The notes beneath the pieces are model-generated. The model was given only the letters and a program-made list of their open reading frames with translations. It ran no database searches and was not told the DNA's origin. 64,000 nt of DNA from Mytilus trossulus. Taxonomy: Eukaryota; Mollusca; Bivalvia; Mytilida; Mytilidae. Both the position numbers and the translations under genes were made by a program. The DNA lies in the NCBI RefSeq assembly GCF_036588685.1, contig NC_086378.1, positions 24,591,578 through 24,655,577 of the forward strand. Reading direction: 5' to 3'. Below, piece after piece: positions 1 to 11,100 of the stretch (within the stretch, counting starts at the first letter, position 1; each line of letters opens with the position of its first letter).

Positions 1-550
1 ACAAGTTAAAAATAGCATAATGGGTGTTTTCAGGTTAATGGGTCAAGGGCGAATACCTTCATCGTTGTTTATAAACATTAAAAGTGTGTCATACGATCGA
101 TAGACACATTTTGTTATATGAGTACATTTTATTTCATATTTGGGTGTTTCTCTTGGTTTTTGAGTTTATAATAAGTATTATTTGTTTGGATTTCTCCTAA
201 AAAACAAAACCTTTTGACTAATTTGTATAAAAAAGAAAACAAACAATTCACACTAGTAAACAGTGTTGGTTTTTTTTCACAATTCATGGTTTAAACACAA
301 CTAAACGGCAATAATATTGCAGTCTAACATTTCAATATATAAACATTTTTGCATCTTCATTCATAACTAATCCTAGATTACCATTGGTAAACACATATAT
401 AACTGATATATGAGAGACATTTATTAAAAAAAAAGATTTCATCGAGAGCTGCCATCGCTGCTCTTCTGTACTGTCGAACCACCACCTCTGGTGTACAGGA
501 TATTTTCCTGTTTGTCCTGGAGTTCCATTTGAGCTTCTCGTGCTGATAGT

Positions 551-595
<45 letters not shown>

Positions 596-2202
596 ATATT
601 CTTGCTTTGTTAAGGATAGTGTACGTACCTGAATTCTTTTCTTCTTTATTTGATATGATAATCTAAGCGTTTTCCTCTACTGTTATCTATTTCGTAATAG
701 GAATTTCCTTGGCAAAAAGGGCGTTCTATTTAGCGCAAACCAAAGTAAAAAAAAATTACGACAAAGCGCTCGTCTGTCGTACAAAATTATAAGCCTGGTT
801 CACTTGATGAGTATATTTATAACCTTTTATGCTGCCATTACCATCTGTATGAAATAACGTTTAATATGAAAGAGGTGCACATGATATGAAACATTTGATG
901 GCAACATCATATGTTAGTGCTATGAAATATCATGCTATCTAACATTAAAACAGGTACATATCTGTTTAGAACAACAGTTGATATGCAAGAGATATAAAAG
1001 ATATACAATATTAGTAAGATTGAAATAGCATGTGTCAGTGCTTTGAAATTTTTCTTAATCTTAATATCAAAACAAGTGACTATTTGATTGTATGAATCGT
1101 TATCTTGCACCGTTGATCTCTTTCTTGTTTACTTTTTTATGTCCAAGTTGTGTATCGTTGCTGGTGTTTACTAGTACAATTAGTTGTATTATATTTGATC
1201 ATATGCATAGATGATTTAATATATATCGAGTAGGTTATTTTGAATCCACACGAGTAATAAAGAAAGTAAAACATATAACATTTGGAACGCAGTAATATAT
1301 TCACAGTCGTCAAAAAACAATAAAATAACATACATATAAATACAAGTTCGATCGTTTTAACAATAACATCAATTATTTATCTTTCTTTTTATTTAGTTAT
1401 TCACAATTATTTAATTTTTTTACATAAAATTTATTATATTTTGTCACAAATCATCTAAGAAGTTTATATATTTCACATTGTGCAGATGAACATATACACT
1501 GATTCGGGGAAAACATTCATACTGATTCAGTTATTCCAAATGTCCACAATTTATTTTGTGTTTGTTCACTCATAATTGAATATATTTTATCACAAGCAAG
1601 TTTTCTTTTTTAAGAAGTATCAATTGAATACTCGCCAGAACACACGTCGTGAATATTCACAATAATTTAGTTTTGGCTGGTACTGTTTATTTAATTACAA
1701 CAATTTATGTGGTTTAAGAAATACTAATAATACTGGAGAATTCACTACAAGTTCCGTCGTGAAGGTGGATATAGACACTGATATAGGAAAACGTTTATAC
1801 TGCCAGTTGTTAATTCATTAACTTTCCGAATTTATTTCTTTTGTCGCTGACCAATGATATGCATATTTTTCTCAACTAACTCGGTGATTTATACACTGGA
1901 AGGCTCGACAGAGTGCACGAAGATGGACAAAGACGCGTTTCATTCGGGAAAACATCAACACTGCAGTTTTAATATTAAATGTTCACATTTTTGTTGTCCT
2001 CTTTGAGAAATAACATAATATTTTTAAACACAACTAGTTAGGTGACTTGAGAGGTAGCACTGCAGAACCCGGTACAGTTCGAGTCGTGAAGACGGACACA
2101 TACACTGATTCATGAAAACATTCACACTTGGGAATTGTAAGCACCGTCTAAGAACATGAATCTCTCAAAGTGTTGTCCATTATTATATTTCACTGGTTCT
2201 AA
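1..2202. other. AT-rich stretch without a recognisable gene
   Basis: No ORF here has coding character; those present are short, low-complexity and lack matching splice sites. There is a CT microsatellite near 556. Degenerate phrases of the type 'tatacactgatt...gaaaacattcatact' recur near 1490, 1765, 1930 and 2095, which suggests an old decayed repeat with a period of roughly 150-300 bp. Part of this stretch may be the 3' UTR or downstream flank of the minus-strand gene ending at 2203. Confidence 0.5.
556..592. repeat. (CT)n microsatellite
   Basis: About 37 bp of uninterrupted CT dinucleotides, read directly from the sequence. Confidence 0.95.
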
Positions 2203-2529
2203 TCATTTGAAGTCAAATTCACGGAAAATCTTTTTGGTATCTTGAATGGCTTGAGGTGTAGTTCTGGCTTGAAATTGTCCCTGTAAAACTGATGACATGA
2301 TCGGCGAACCTACAGGTGCGTCCTCGACACTACTAACACTTGCTCGTCTATCCCGAGTGTCACCGTCGATACTGGCTCGTCGGTCATTACCGACACTGTC
2401 AACACTTGTCCTACGTCCAATGAACCAAGCACGCTTCTGTTTCTTAGGATCTTCTGCTACTTTGTTCATTTCCGGAGCATAATGCTTTTCTTTTACCAAA
2501 AATGAAGATCTCCATTCCTTATTATCCAT
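2203..2529 (-). CDS. Small basic/acidic protein with three PKA-type phosphosites, unknown family
   Basis: I do not recognise the family. The reading frame runs from an ATG in a near-ideal Kozak context (GACGCCATGG) at 2529 to TGA at 2203, giving 108 codons. The frame stays open a few codons upstream. A splice acceptor (TTTTTAAAG) just upstream and a donor at 3213 suggest the start codon sits near the 5' end of exon 2. The centre carries three arginine-pair sites in a row (RRTSVDS, RRASID, RRASVSS), each matching the PKA consensus R-R-x-S/T. They are set in an Asp/Ser-rich, probably disordered stretch. The N-terminus (MDNKEWRSSFLVKEKHYAPE) and the C-terminus, with its Gln/Thr/Lys-rich end (DTKKIFREFDFK), look like ordinary protein. 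No signal peptide or membrane segment is visible. The codon use and Kozak context make a real gene likely; the function is unknown. Confidence 0.6.
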   Translation of the reverse strand: MDNKEWRSSFLVKEKHYAPEMNKVAEDPKKQKRAWFIGRRTSVDSVGNDRRASIDGDTRDRRASVSSVEDAPVGSPIMSSVLQGQFQARTTPQAIQDTKKIFREFDFK

Positions 2530-3212
2530 GGCGTCCAATTTATAATGGTTCTTTAAAAATAAAAATGTAGCTTTACATTACAAGTATATATAGGCATCTA
2601 TCAATAAAACAAAATACAAATTCTTAAAAGTGATCAAACTTTGAATTATTAATTTCAAATATAAACATCTACTCTGTTTTCTTTACAAACGCATGCATTT
2701 CATTTCAGTGTGTGGTTATGCTCATGAAACCACTATCTTATGTTTTCACATAGAAATTACTTGATATAATGATTAACGAAAGTTGCGTATAAATAATAGT
2801 TCGGTAATACTCAATTTATTATACATAACTTTTTACAACAGTTCTCAGGTGCTGTTAGAACAAAAACCTGATATATCATGGCTTAAATCTTATAGCTGTA
2901 AAAATGTTTATTAGAAAGAAGAAAAAAATCTAAATATTTCTCAAAAGTATAACTTTAAAAATCTAATATACATGAAGCATTCTCCAATACATTTCTGCAA
3001 ATAGTTTGACAATAAAACAATTTCAGTAACAGTTTCCAGGTTCATTATCAACTGCATTATCAATATGCTTCAAAAATCTTAAAATTAAAATAAAATAAAA
3101 CTTAAAAAATGTTTTTAAATAGAATAACTTTAAATAAGTGAGCTTTTTCCCACCACATTTCTGCAAAAATGTGCAATTAAAAGAAAAAACAAAACAAAAC
3201 TGACATACTTAC

Positions 3213-3290
3213 AGTTGTAAGATGCTATAGGATCCGCAACAAGATAACTCTGCGGCCAAATCAATAAACATCTCTTTTATATGAATAAAC
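3213..3290 (-). other. Probable 5' UTR exon of the small PKA-site gene
   Basis: On the minus strand a strong donor (CAACT|GTAAGTATG) lies at 3213 and pairs with the acceptor just upstream of the ATG at 2529. Joining them puts the upstream ATGs of this segment out of frame with the downstream ORF, so the segment is best read as untranslated. The 5' boundary is not determined. Confidence 0.35.
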
Positions 3291-4845
3291 ATTGGCTTTT
3301 TGCCAGCTACTACAGAGACAACCTTCGGTTTAAAAATCGATCATATCTAGATCTTTAGATATAACGGTTGACAAAGTCTACTTAATATAAAAGCTATATT
3401 TAACATCTGCATATAAAGTAAGTCAATGAGCCGAAGTTTAAATTTAGCTTCTTAATTCGTTTATCCTTATACTGTTTACCGTTATCTATTGTTTAAAACA
3501 AATTAAAAATATATGAAGAATAATTTATCAAAATAATTAATCTTGATAACCGCATATAAACAATGACCAATTTACAATCCCTTGTGATTTGTTTTAAAAT
3601 AACAAAATTTAAATTTAAATGTTTGGCAGACATGTTAAATCAAAACAATGCATTGATATTCTTGTAAATTTGTTCTGACCAAGGCCAGGGTTTTCTTATT
3701 TGCGTAATTTCCAATTTTGTAATGTCGGGTCCAATTATAGCCATTTATATACGGTACGATAAAAGTTCAATTATGAAAACACTGAAGCACATGGAATTAT
3801 TAGGAAACAAAATTTCAATCTGCGTAAAGACACCAAGCGATGGGAATATATCACATGGGACATAATACCAGGTTAGATGACGCCAAGTGATGATAATATA
3901 TCACATGGCACATAGGGTCAGATCAAATGACGTCAAGAGATTGCAATATATCATATGGCACATAGGAACAGGTGAGATTAAAAGTCGAAAATGTATGACC
4001 TCATACAGAGATAAGACCACATGCGTTGTCATATCAAAGACTTCACCCTGATATTCCGTGTTGACCTTTTGCAGAGTCCTAACTTAATCTCTTAACTTTA
4101 GACCTGCAAGTCAGATTTGATTTAAACAGCTACTAGTATTCCTTTAGAATGATATACACTATATATTTATACAGCCTAGTTTGACGAGAGGTCTAGGGCG
4201 CTGTTCTATTTTTAGCAATAGCGGCCATCTTGGTTGGATGTTCGGGTCATCGGGACTGGTTGTTCGTATTGTGTAGTACACACTCGGTTCAAGCTGAGTT
4301 CTCTATGCAAAAGAGACATAACACCAATAACAAAACTTCAGCTGTCTTTAAATAAATCCTTGACTATTGGGCCTTAGATGCTCGACCGTTCCAACACTGT
4401 TGTCGTTAATGTTTCAACAATCTGAATTTAAATTCCTCTTAGAGAACGGTACGTTTCTGTGTTTTTTTTCTCCAAATTACAACTCTCATATAACTGGGTT
4501 AATTCAAGGCCTGAGAAGATAATTGATAAACGATGCATGTATCATAAAATGTTTCGTGGATAATAAGTTGATTTTTGCAATGAAGAAGTCTTATAATAAT
4601 GTATATTATTAGAGCTTGTTTTTCTTTCTTTCGTTTTTGACTTAAGATCAATGTGCTATAGACATAGAAGTTTTATTTCAAGTCGGTACACATAAATAAC
4701 AGTGTGTTTTGCTTTTAAGATACGTTAATCAAACATATAACTTCCTCTTATAGTTGCTGTGTTTCCTTCTGTTTAACTTTTTAACCCGGATATGTTTTCT
4801 CTCAATCGCATTTTGACCTCCGAACACTGGTATACTTCTGTTGCC
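3291..4845. other. Intergenic, no gene seen
   Basis: AT-rich sequence between two minus-strand genes. It contains a three-copy 50-bp tandem repeat (3829) and a short stretch with a GCGGCCATCTTGG motif (4222) that matches part of the larger repeat at 35168. Nothing else is recognisable. Confidence 0.5.
3829..3978. repeat. 50-bp tandem repeat, three copies
   Basis: Units start at 3829, 3879 and 3929. Each begins GACRYCAAG and contains 'aatatatcacatgg-acata'. The copies differ by several substitutions. Confidence 0.8.
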
Positions 4846-4851
4846 TTTATT
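4846..4851 (-). terminator. Candidate polyadenylation signal of the GH16 gene
   Basis: AATAAA on the minus strand, 42 nt past the TAA stop at 4893. The nearby 'tatacttctgttgcctttat' also occurs in a dispersed repeat near 23450, so the signal may be repeat-derived. Confidence 0.45.
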
Positions 4852-4892
4852 TACATAAATGAGCAATAAATTATATCAAAATACAATAAGCT

Positions 4893-5102
4893 TTAAATTT
4901 TCTTCCAAATGCGAACAGAGTCAATTTTGAGAGCTGAATCATCTCCATGCCACGTAGGCATCCAAAGATTACGGGCGTTCCAGAATTTTTCAGATGCTTT
5001 GGGGTCATTATTTGACCATGGTTTATTGTAGCCAGCATTTTGGACCCCATCAGGAAAGAAGCCATTTGTTCCTCCAACAGCTGTATTCATTTGGAGATAA
5101 AA
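4893..5102 (-). CDS. GH16 gene last exon
   Basis: 210 bp, phase 0 to the TAA stop: FYLQMNTAVGGTNGFFPDG ... NKPWSNNDPKASEKFW ... LWMPTWHGDDSALKIDSVRI then WKKI. It ends at the usual family C-terminus, so the protein is not truncated at this end. Confidence 0.92.
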   Translation of the reverse strand, partial: FYLQMNTAVGGTNGFFPDGVQNAGYNKPWSNNDPKASEKFWNARNLWMPTWHGDDSALKIDSVRIWKKI

Positions 5103-8100
5103 CTGTAAAACAATTGTTGGGCTTTTAGTTCTACAGTTCTAGTTTTACAGATCTTATAATTAATTTGAAGAAAAAAATCCCTTTATGCGATTATAAGTTA
5201 TAATGCAGATGAACTATGAGTTGAAAGACCTTGTGGCATACAAGTCCTTCTGCAAAACCAGTTTAGAGGAAACAATTCTGAACAAAACAAGATAAAAGTT
5301 TTGTAACTATACAAAATATCTTTTTATCATATTTTATATAAAAGGAATTTCCTAAAAGACCGGTATTATTGTTATTTACTTTTACATAGAATCAAAATAT
5401 TACTTAGCTGAATTCAATGTTCATTTCTGTGTTAATATTAATCAGACACTCTCACAGCCAACAATTTTTGGCGAAAAGTGGGAACTGTGCGATAAATCCG
5501 TTTGGAGTTATAAAAGTAACCTTGTCTTAAAGAATTACAAACAATTTAAATTCAACTTGCCAGAATGTGTTTGATTTCTACAACGCGTTGTTTAACCTTC
5601 ATTAAAAACGCACAGAGTAAGTAATGAAGATTTAGAAAAGTCTTCGCAAAGTTCCATGATTTTTAGGCGCCACCGTTCTTGGTTGACCGTTATGGAATAA
5701 CCGTTTCACATATGATATTAGATATGTTCCTAACATCGTAACTACAATCCCCTTAACTTTCATGAATGTGACCTACCGAATTAGACTATTTGCCGGATTT
5801 ATAATAACATAAGCAATACGACGGGTGCCACATGTGGAGCAGGATCTGCTTACCATTCTGAAGCACCCGAGATCATCCCCCGTTTCTTAAGTTTTATATG
5901 TTGTGTCTTGTGTACTATTGTTTCTATGTTTGTCTTTTTTCATTTTAAGCCATGGCGTTGTCAGTTTATTTTCGATTTATTAGTTTAACTGTCCCTCTGA
6001 TGTCTTTCGTCCCTCTTTTATACATGTATTGGTTGTGTCTGATTTGAAGATGGAAAGGATTATATACACTGTTGGGTTTTACATCTAAAGATATAAGATT
6101 TAATTATTTCATGGAATCATCTTAAGATCAAAATGAAGTAAAGTTAATCTTGATATGAAAAAGTTATCTACCTCTCTATCAAATGGTGCATCACGACTAC
6201 CATTAGACCATAAGTTATTTCCGGAAAATCCTCCTAATCCCCAATATCCATATTGGGGGGTGTCTGCCGTCAGTACAGGTTCGTCATCCACTGACAGACT
6301 TAAAAAATAACATTGTTTCATTTGTGTTATAATGTTTGACAGTGTTTATTACACCACTGACAGACTTAAAAAATAACATTGTGGCATTTGTGTTATAATG
6401 TTTGACAGTGTTTATTACACCACTGACAGACTTAAAAAATAACATTGTTTCATTTGTATTATAATGTTTGACAGTGTTTAATACACCACTGACAGACTTA
6501 AAAAATAACATTGTTTCATTTGTGTTATAATGTTTGACAGTGTTTATTACACCACTGACAGACTTAAAAAATAACATTGTTTCATTTGTGTTATAATGTT
6601 TGACAGTGTTTATTACACCACCGACATACTTAAAAAATAACATTGTTTCATTTGTGTTATAATGTTTGACAATGTTTATTACACCGAGTGTATGCATTGA
6701 TTGTGCCCCCACCAGATCATGCAGATGTTTTCTGTGCCCTTATATACCTTTCTCGTAGTATTATATGTTACACTTTGTTTATAAAACATAACTCTCTCTG
6801 ACATGGTTATAACCAACAACTGGATAATAAATAGTTCAATACATGGCTAGTGTTTGCAAATACTATATAACTATGCATTCGGATGGTTGGGTGATAATTT
6901 GTAATGACTAGGCATATTTCATTCAAAAATATCGTCCATCATTATATTTCTCAATATTTTAGAATATTGCTTTTTATCTTCTCCTATGCATTTCAATGAA
7001 TAAGATAGGTTAAAAGCAACCGCGTGGAGACGGGGTATATTCCATATAAGTTAGTAGACAGGGCTTATTTCGATATACGACTAGTAGTAGTGTTACATCC
7101 CTTTATAAAAACAACACGGTGTTCAATTTTCTTTACACTTTGATTGTTTCAACTACTACAATGAATAAGTAAGTTAACGTATATGAATTGACTGCACTAA
7201 ATGCGTATTAGAATAATATCTTACAGTTATATAATTTACTAACATGATGTGATATTCATTCCAATCCATTGTGTACTTGTGCATTTTGTCACTCCAATTT
7301 CCATTAGCTAGACGTCTATAATTTAAAAGTATATACTTTATAATGATTTATTTGAAATGAATCAGTGAAACTCCAAAAAAAATCATTTCTCTCATTTAAA
7401 AGAGGGACAGTCAAACTCACAGATTGAAAATAATCTGACAACGCCATGGCTAAAAATATAATGACAAACAGACAAATAATAGTACAGAAGACACAACATA
7501 GAAAACTAAAGACTGAGCAACACGAACCCCAACAAAAACTGTGGTGATCCCAGGTGCTCCCGAAGGAAAATTAAATATCGTACATTTCTATGCCACGACT
7601 ACACCTTGCCATAGTTTCTGATGTAATAACCATTGTTGTTCACAAAGCATATTTATCAGTCTATGTTTTAAAAGACATATAACGAGGATATGATATTTAC
7701 TTGGTAGCTGTAGCTGTGAGGTCCCCAGTGAAGAGTTGACATCATACGTTGTATTCCAATATCTCCAAAATGCTTGTTACCTTAAAATATATTCAAATAA
7801 AACTACAGGTTGATTACATACAGTGTAAATGAATCTTACCACGTTCGACAAAAGAAACAATGTAGTGTATACATCAAAGGAAGTATTTTTTCTGTCTTGT
7901 GAATGCCTAAACTTAGTTTGGGTATTACAGATAGGTCAATTGAGTTTTACAAGAACCATTTAAAGCGCCAAAGTTCACACTGAAGAGGTTTGAATATTAG
8001 ATATGACTTACTAATATTTTGTTTTATAGTTACCTTGTCAAAACTACAATCAAAGCTTTTTTAACTTTTGGTTCTGAGAGTTCTTGATGAAGATAAATGC

Positions 8101-11100
8101 TAAAAGTCCACTTTGATAGGTTTCCTTTATGTACTATTTCTACCAACCTTAATATAAACAGAGGACACGCAGAAAATATAAAAATCAGGAAATGATGGAA
8201 TGATTGCCAATGAGACAACTTTTCACCAGAGTCCAAATGACATAAATGTGTGTAATTCAATATCACCGTACAGCCTTCAGCAATGAATAAAATCTTTAAC
8301 GTTTAGTCATCTTTAAAAGATCCTGACATGAAGCGATGAGAAATAATTCTTACACCATTGTTTAAAGAAAAACTTAGAAAGACAAACAACCTTCAACAAA
8401 ACATTATGCTGAAAACTGAAGATTAAAAACCATGAACCCCCTTTAACTCATTTGCTCCGGAATATTCCTATACTCTCCTATACTATTTGTATGAGTCTTT
8501 TCTGTCATCATGGCATGTGAAAATCTATTAACAAGTCGAATTCGTGGATTGAATGATAAAAAAAATTCTGACTATGACATGTGGAATATAGAAGTATCCG
8601 TGACAGAGGTGTTCTATAACGATCAGACAGACCATGATGGCGTCCATAAAACATTAGAAGGGTTGTCTTTTACTTTAGCAATGAGAACCCTTAATTCAAT
8701 AGTTTATTATTAGTAGTAACCTCTTTTTAAAAGGAAGTCCTAATAAAAAACACAAACCGTGATTATTTTATTACTTGGTACTGCTATATATATGTCAACC
8801 AGTCCATATTGGCTAATTCGAAATGTAATCAATGATATTATACTGAACCTAACCACATTCAATTCCATAGAAATACAGATACTCACACCTCACTTCCACC
8901 ATATCTATTTCTCCAGACATTGGCCATCCTCCGTAATGTTCTTCCTTTGGCATCAACCAAATAGCTTATATATAAAGATAGTTCGGTGAATAAAATAATA
9001 AATAGTGCACATTTAGTACATGTAGTATATGCTAAAAGGAAAAACAACTTTTAACAATACAAACGAACTAACACAGCACGCACAAGCAAATACAATCTCA
9101 TGGAAATAAGATGGACAAATCATCTATCGCATTCGAATGATTAAACGAAAGTTTCATTCAAAAAAGAGGTGCTTGTCTTAATATTTATTCTTTTCATGCA
9201 TTTTATTAATTCTAAATATTGTAAACGCTTTCAATGTTATAGTCTATTTTAAAAACATAACGCTTGGGCCAAGTTGAAGGCGTCATAGTTATTTTGACTA
9301 ATTTGCTTAAGGATAAGCATTTTTTTCATAAATGATGTATAATACAGAAATATTGCATGAATTCTACACCCAGCATAGCTCTATAATTCTCATTATAAGA
9401 CATCCTTACTGCTGTCTTGTAGATATAAGACATAAAACACATAATTGTATCGTTGAATATATCAAAATACATACACTTTTAAAGAAATTGTTATGATATA
9501 AAAATATATAGAACAAGAATGTGTCCCAAGTACACGGATATCCCATCCGCGCTATCTTTTTCTATGTTCAGTGGACCGTGAAAATAGGATAAAATGTCTT
9601 ATGTGGCATTAAAATTAGAAAGATCATATCATAGGGAACATGTTTGCTTAGTTTCAGGTTGATTTGACTTCAACTTCATCAAAAACTACCTCGACCAAAA
9701 ACTTTAAACCTGAACCGTGACGAACGGACGAACGGAATAACGAAGGAACAAACGGACAGATGGACGAACGGACGTACAGACCAGAAAACATAATGCCCAT
9801 AAATGGGCCATAAAAATAGAAAAATTACTGAGTACGTTGCAGCTACGGTTTGCAAGATGAAATGTTTTACCAATAGCACACAACCTGTGAAAATATTGTT
9901 TTAACAAAAACCTAGCTGAAACATATCAACAAATACATATTTCAACCTGGCCATATCCAATCTCCAATCGGCATCTGCGCCACAACTTCAACTCGTCCAT
10001 ATTTGAAACTAACTTTTGATATAACCTTTGAAGACATAATTGGGGGTATCATTGCATCTTTAGAGTTTCTAAGGCAACCATAAAATTCAGATTTTGTACA
10101 ATATCCCCACTCTCCTACAAGAGAAATGCAACAAAGAAATAACTGATATGATTATGAAAAGTGTGCAGATTCGTTATCTTTACAATTTGTATTTACTTTT
10201 AGTTGGTGTCCTTTATTGTCTAATGGTATGTTGTAGCTTAAACGCTTAATGAATTTAATCTTATGTAACAACCAATTATACTATTTAAAAATATTTTGAA
10301 TTTGTGTGCATGCCAGTCTATTTCTATATTCTAATGTGTTTTAACTACTATAATCTTCAAATATTTATTCATTTGTTAAAAAGTTATATTTTTTTTTAAT
10401 ATTAAATAACGATTCAGCCCTGTTGTCTTTCTTTCCCCTTTTGATTTTCAAATTTCTTTCTTTATTGATTTCTTCTTTTTTTGTTGTTGTATATGTTATA
10501 CTTTTTTATTTCTTTCAATATGTATGACTTACTTCTCATGTCAAGGATTCCATGATGAAGGAAATTCTCACCAAATTTGTCTGCTGTTGTTGTCTAAAAA
10601 TATAAATAATAAATGTCTACTAGTTCATGTTGTCTACGCAATTATGGTAAGTATACCGGTATTTGGATCTACCTGTTGCACCCGTGTTTGTTCATTGTTA
10701 GTACAAATCTAACATACAGTTCCAATACAAGACAAATCAAAATCGTATGCGTGCACCCATAGAATACTTTAGTCACTAGAACTCAATATCATCAATTATA
10801 CAGTATCCAGCGCAAAATGCATTGGTTTTCTAGTAGAAGGATGATGATCTGAAACGATAGACTGTGCTATATGACATTTATTGGAGATGGATGTGCATTG
10901 CTTCCACGCTAAGCATCTAGCATTTAAAAGAATCAGAAAATTTACTCTGGGTTTAGTCACACATATCTTCATATGGACTATAACATTATGTATAAGCATA
11001 TATGACATAAAAGGACTTGCCTGCAGAACCGATTTGGTATAACCATATATCAGTGTAACATTTTTTTAGTTTTGGGATACTTTAAGTATAGTTGAAATAT

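Noticed and set aside
6284-6712. 142-codon ORF of repeated NTVKHYNTNETMLFFKS
   Set aside because: It is an accident of a 66-bp minisatellite and is out of frame with the GH16 exon it touches.
7590-7630. NNNGYYIRNYGK as the missing GH16 microexon
   Set aside because: It resembles the expected loop but has no AG acceptor in reach after upstream stops, and its end phase does not fit the next exon.
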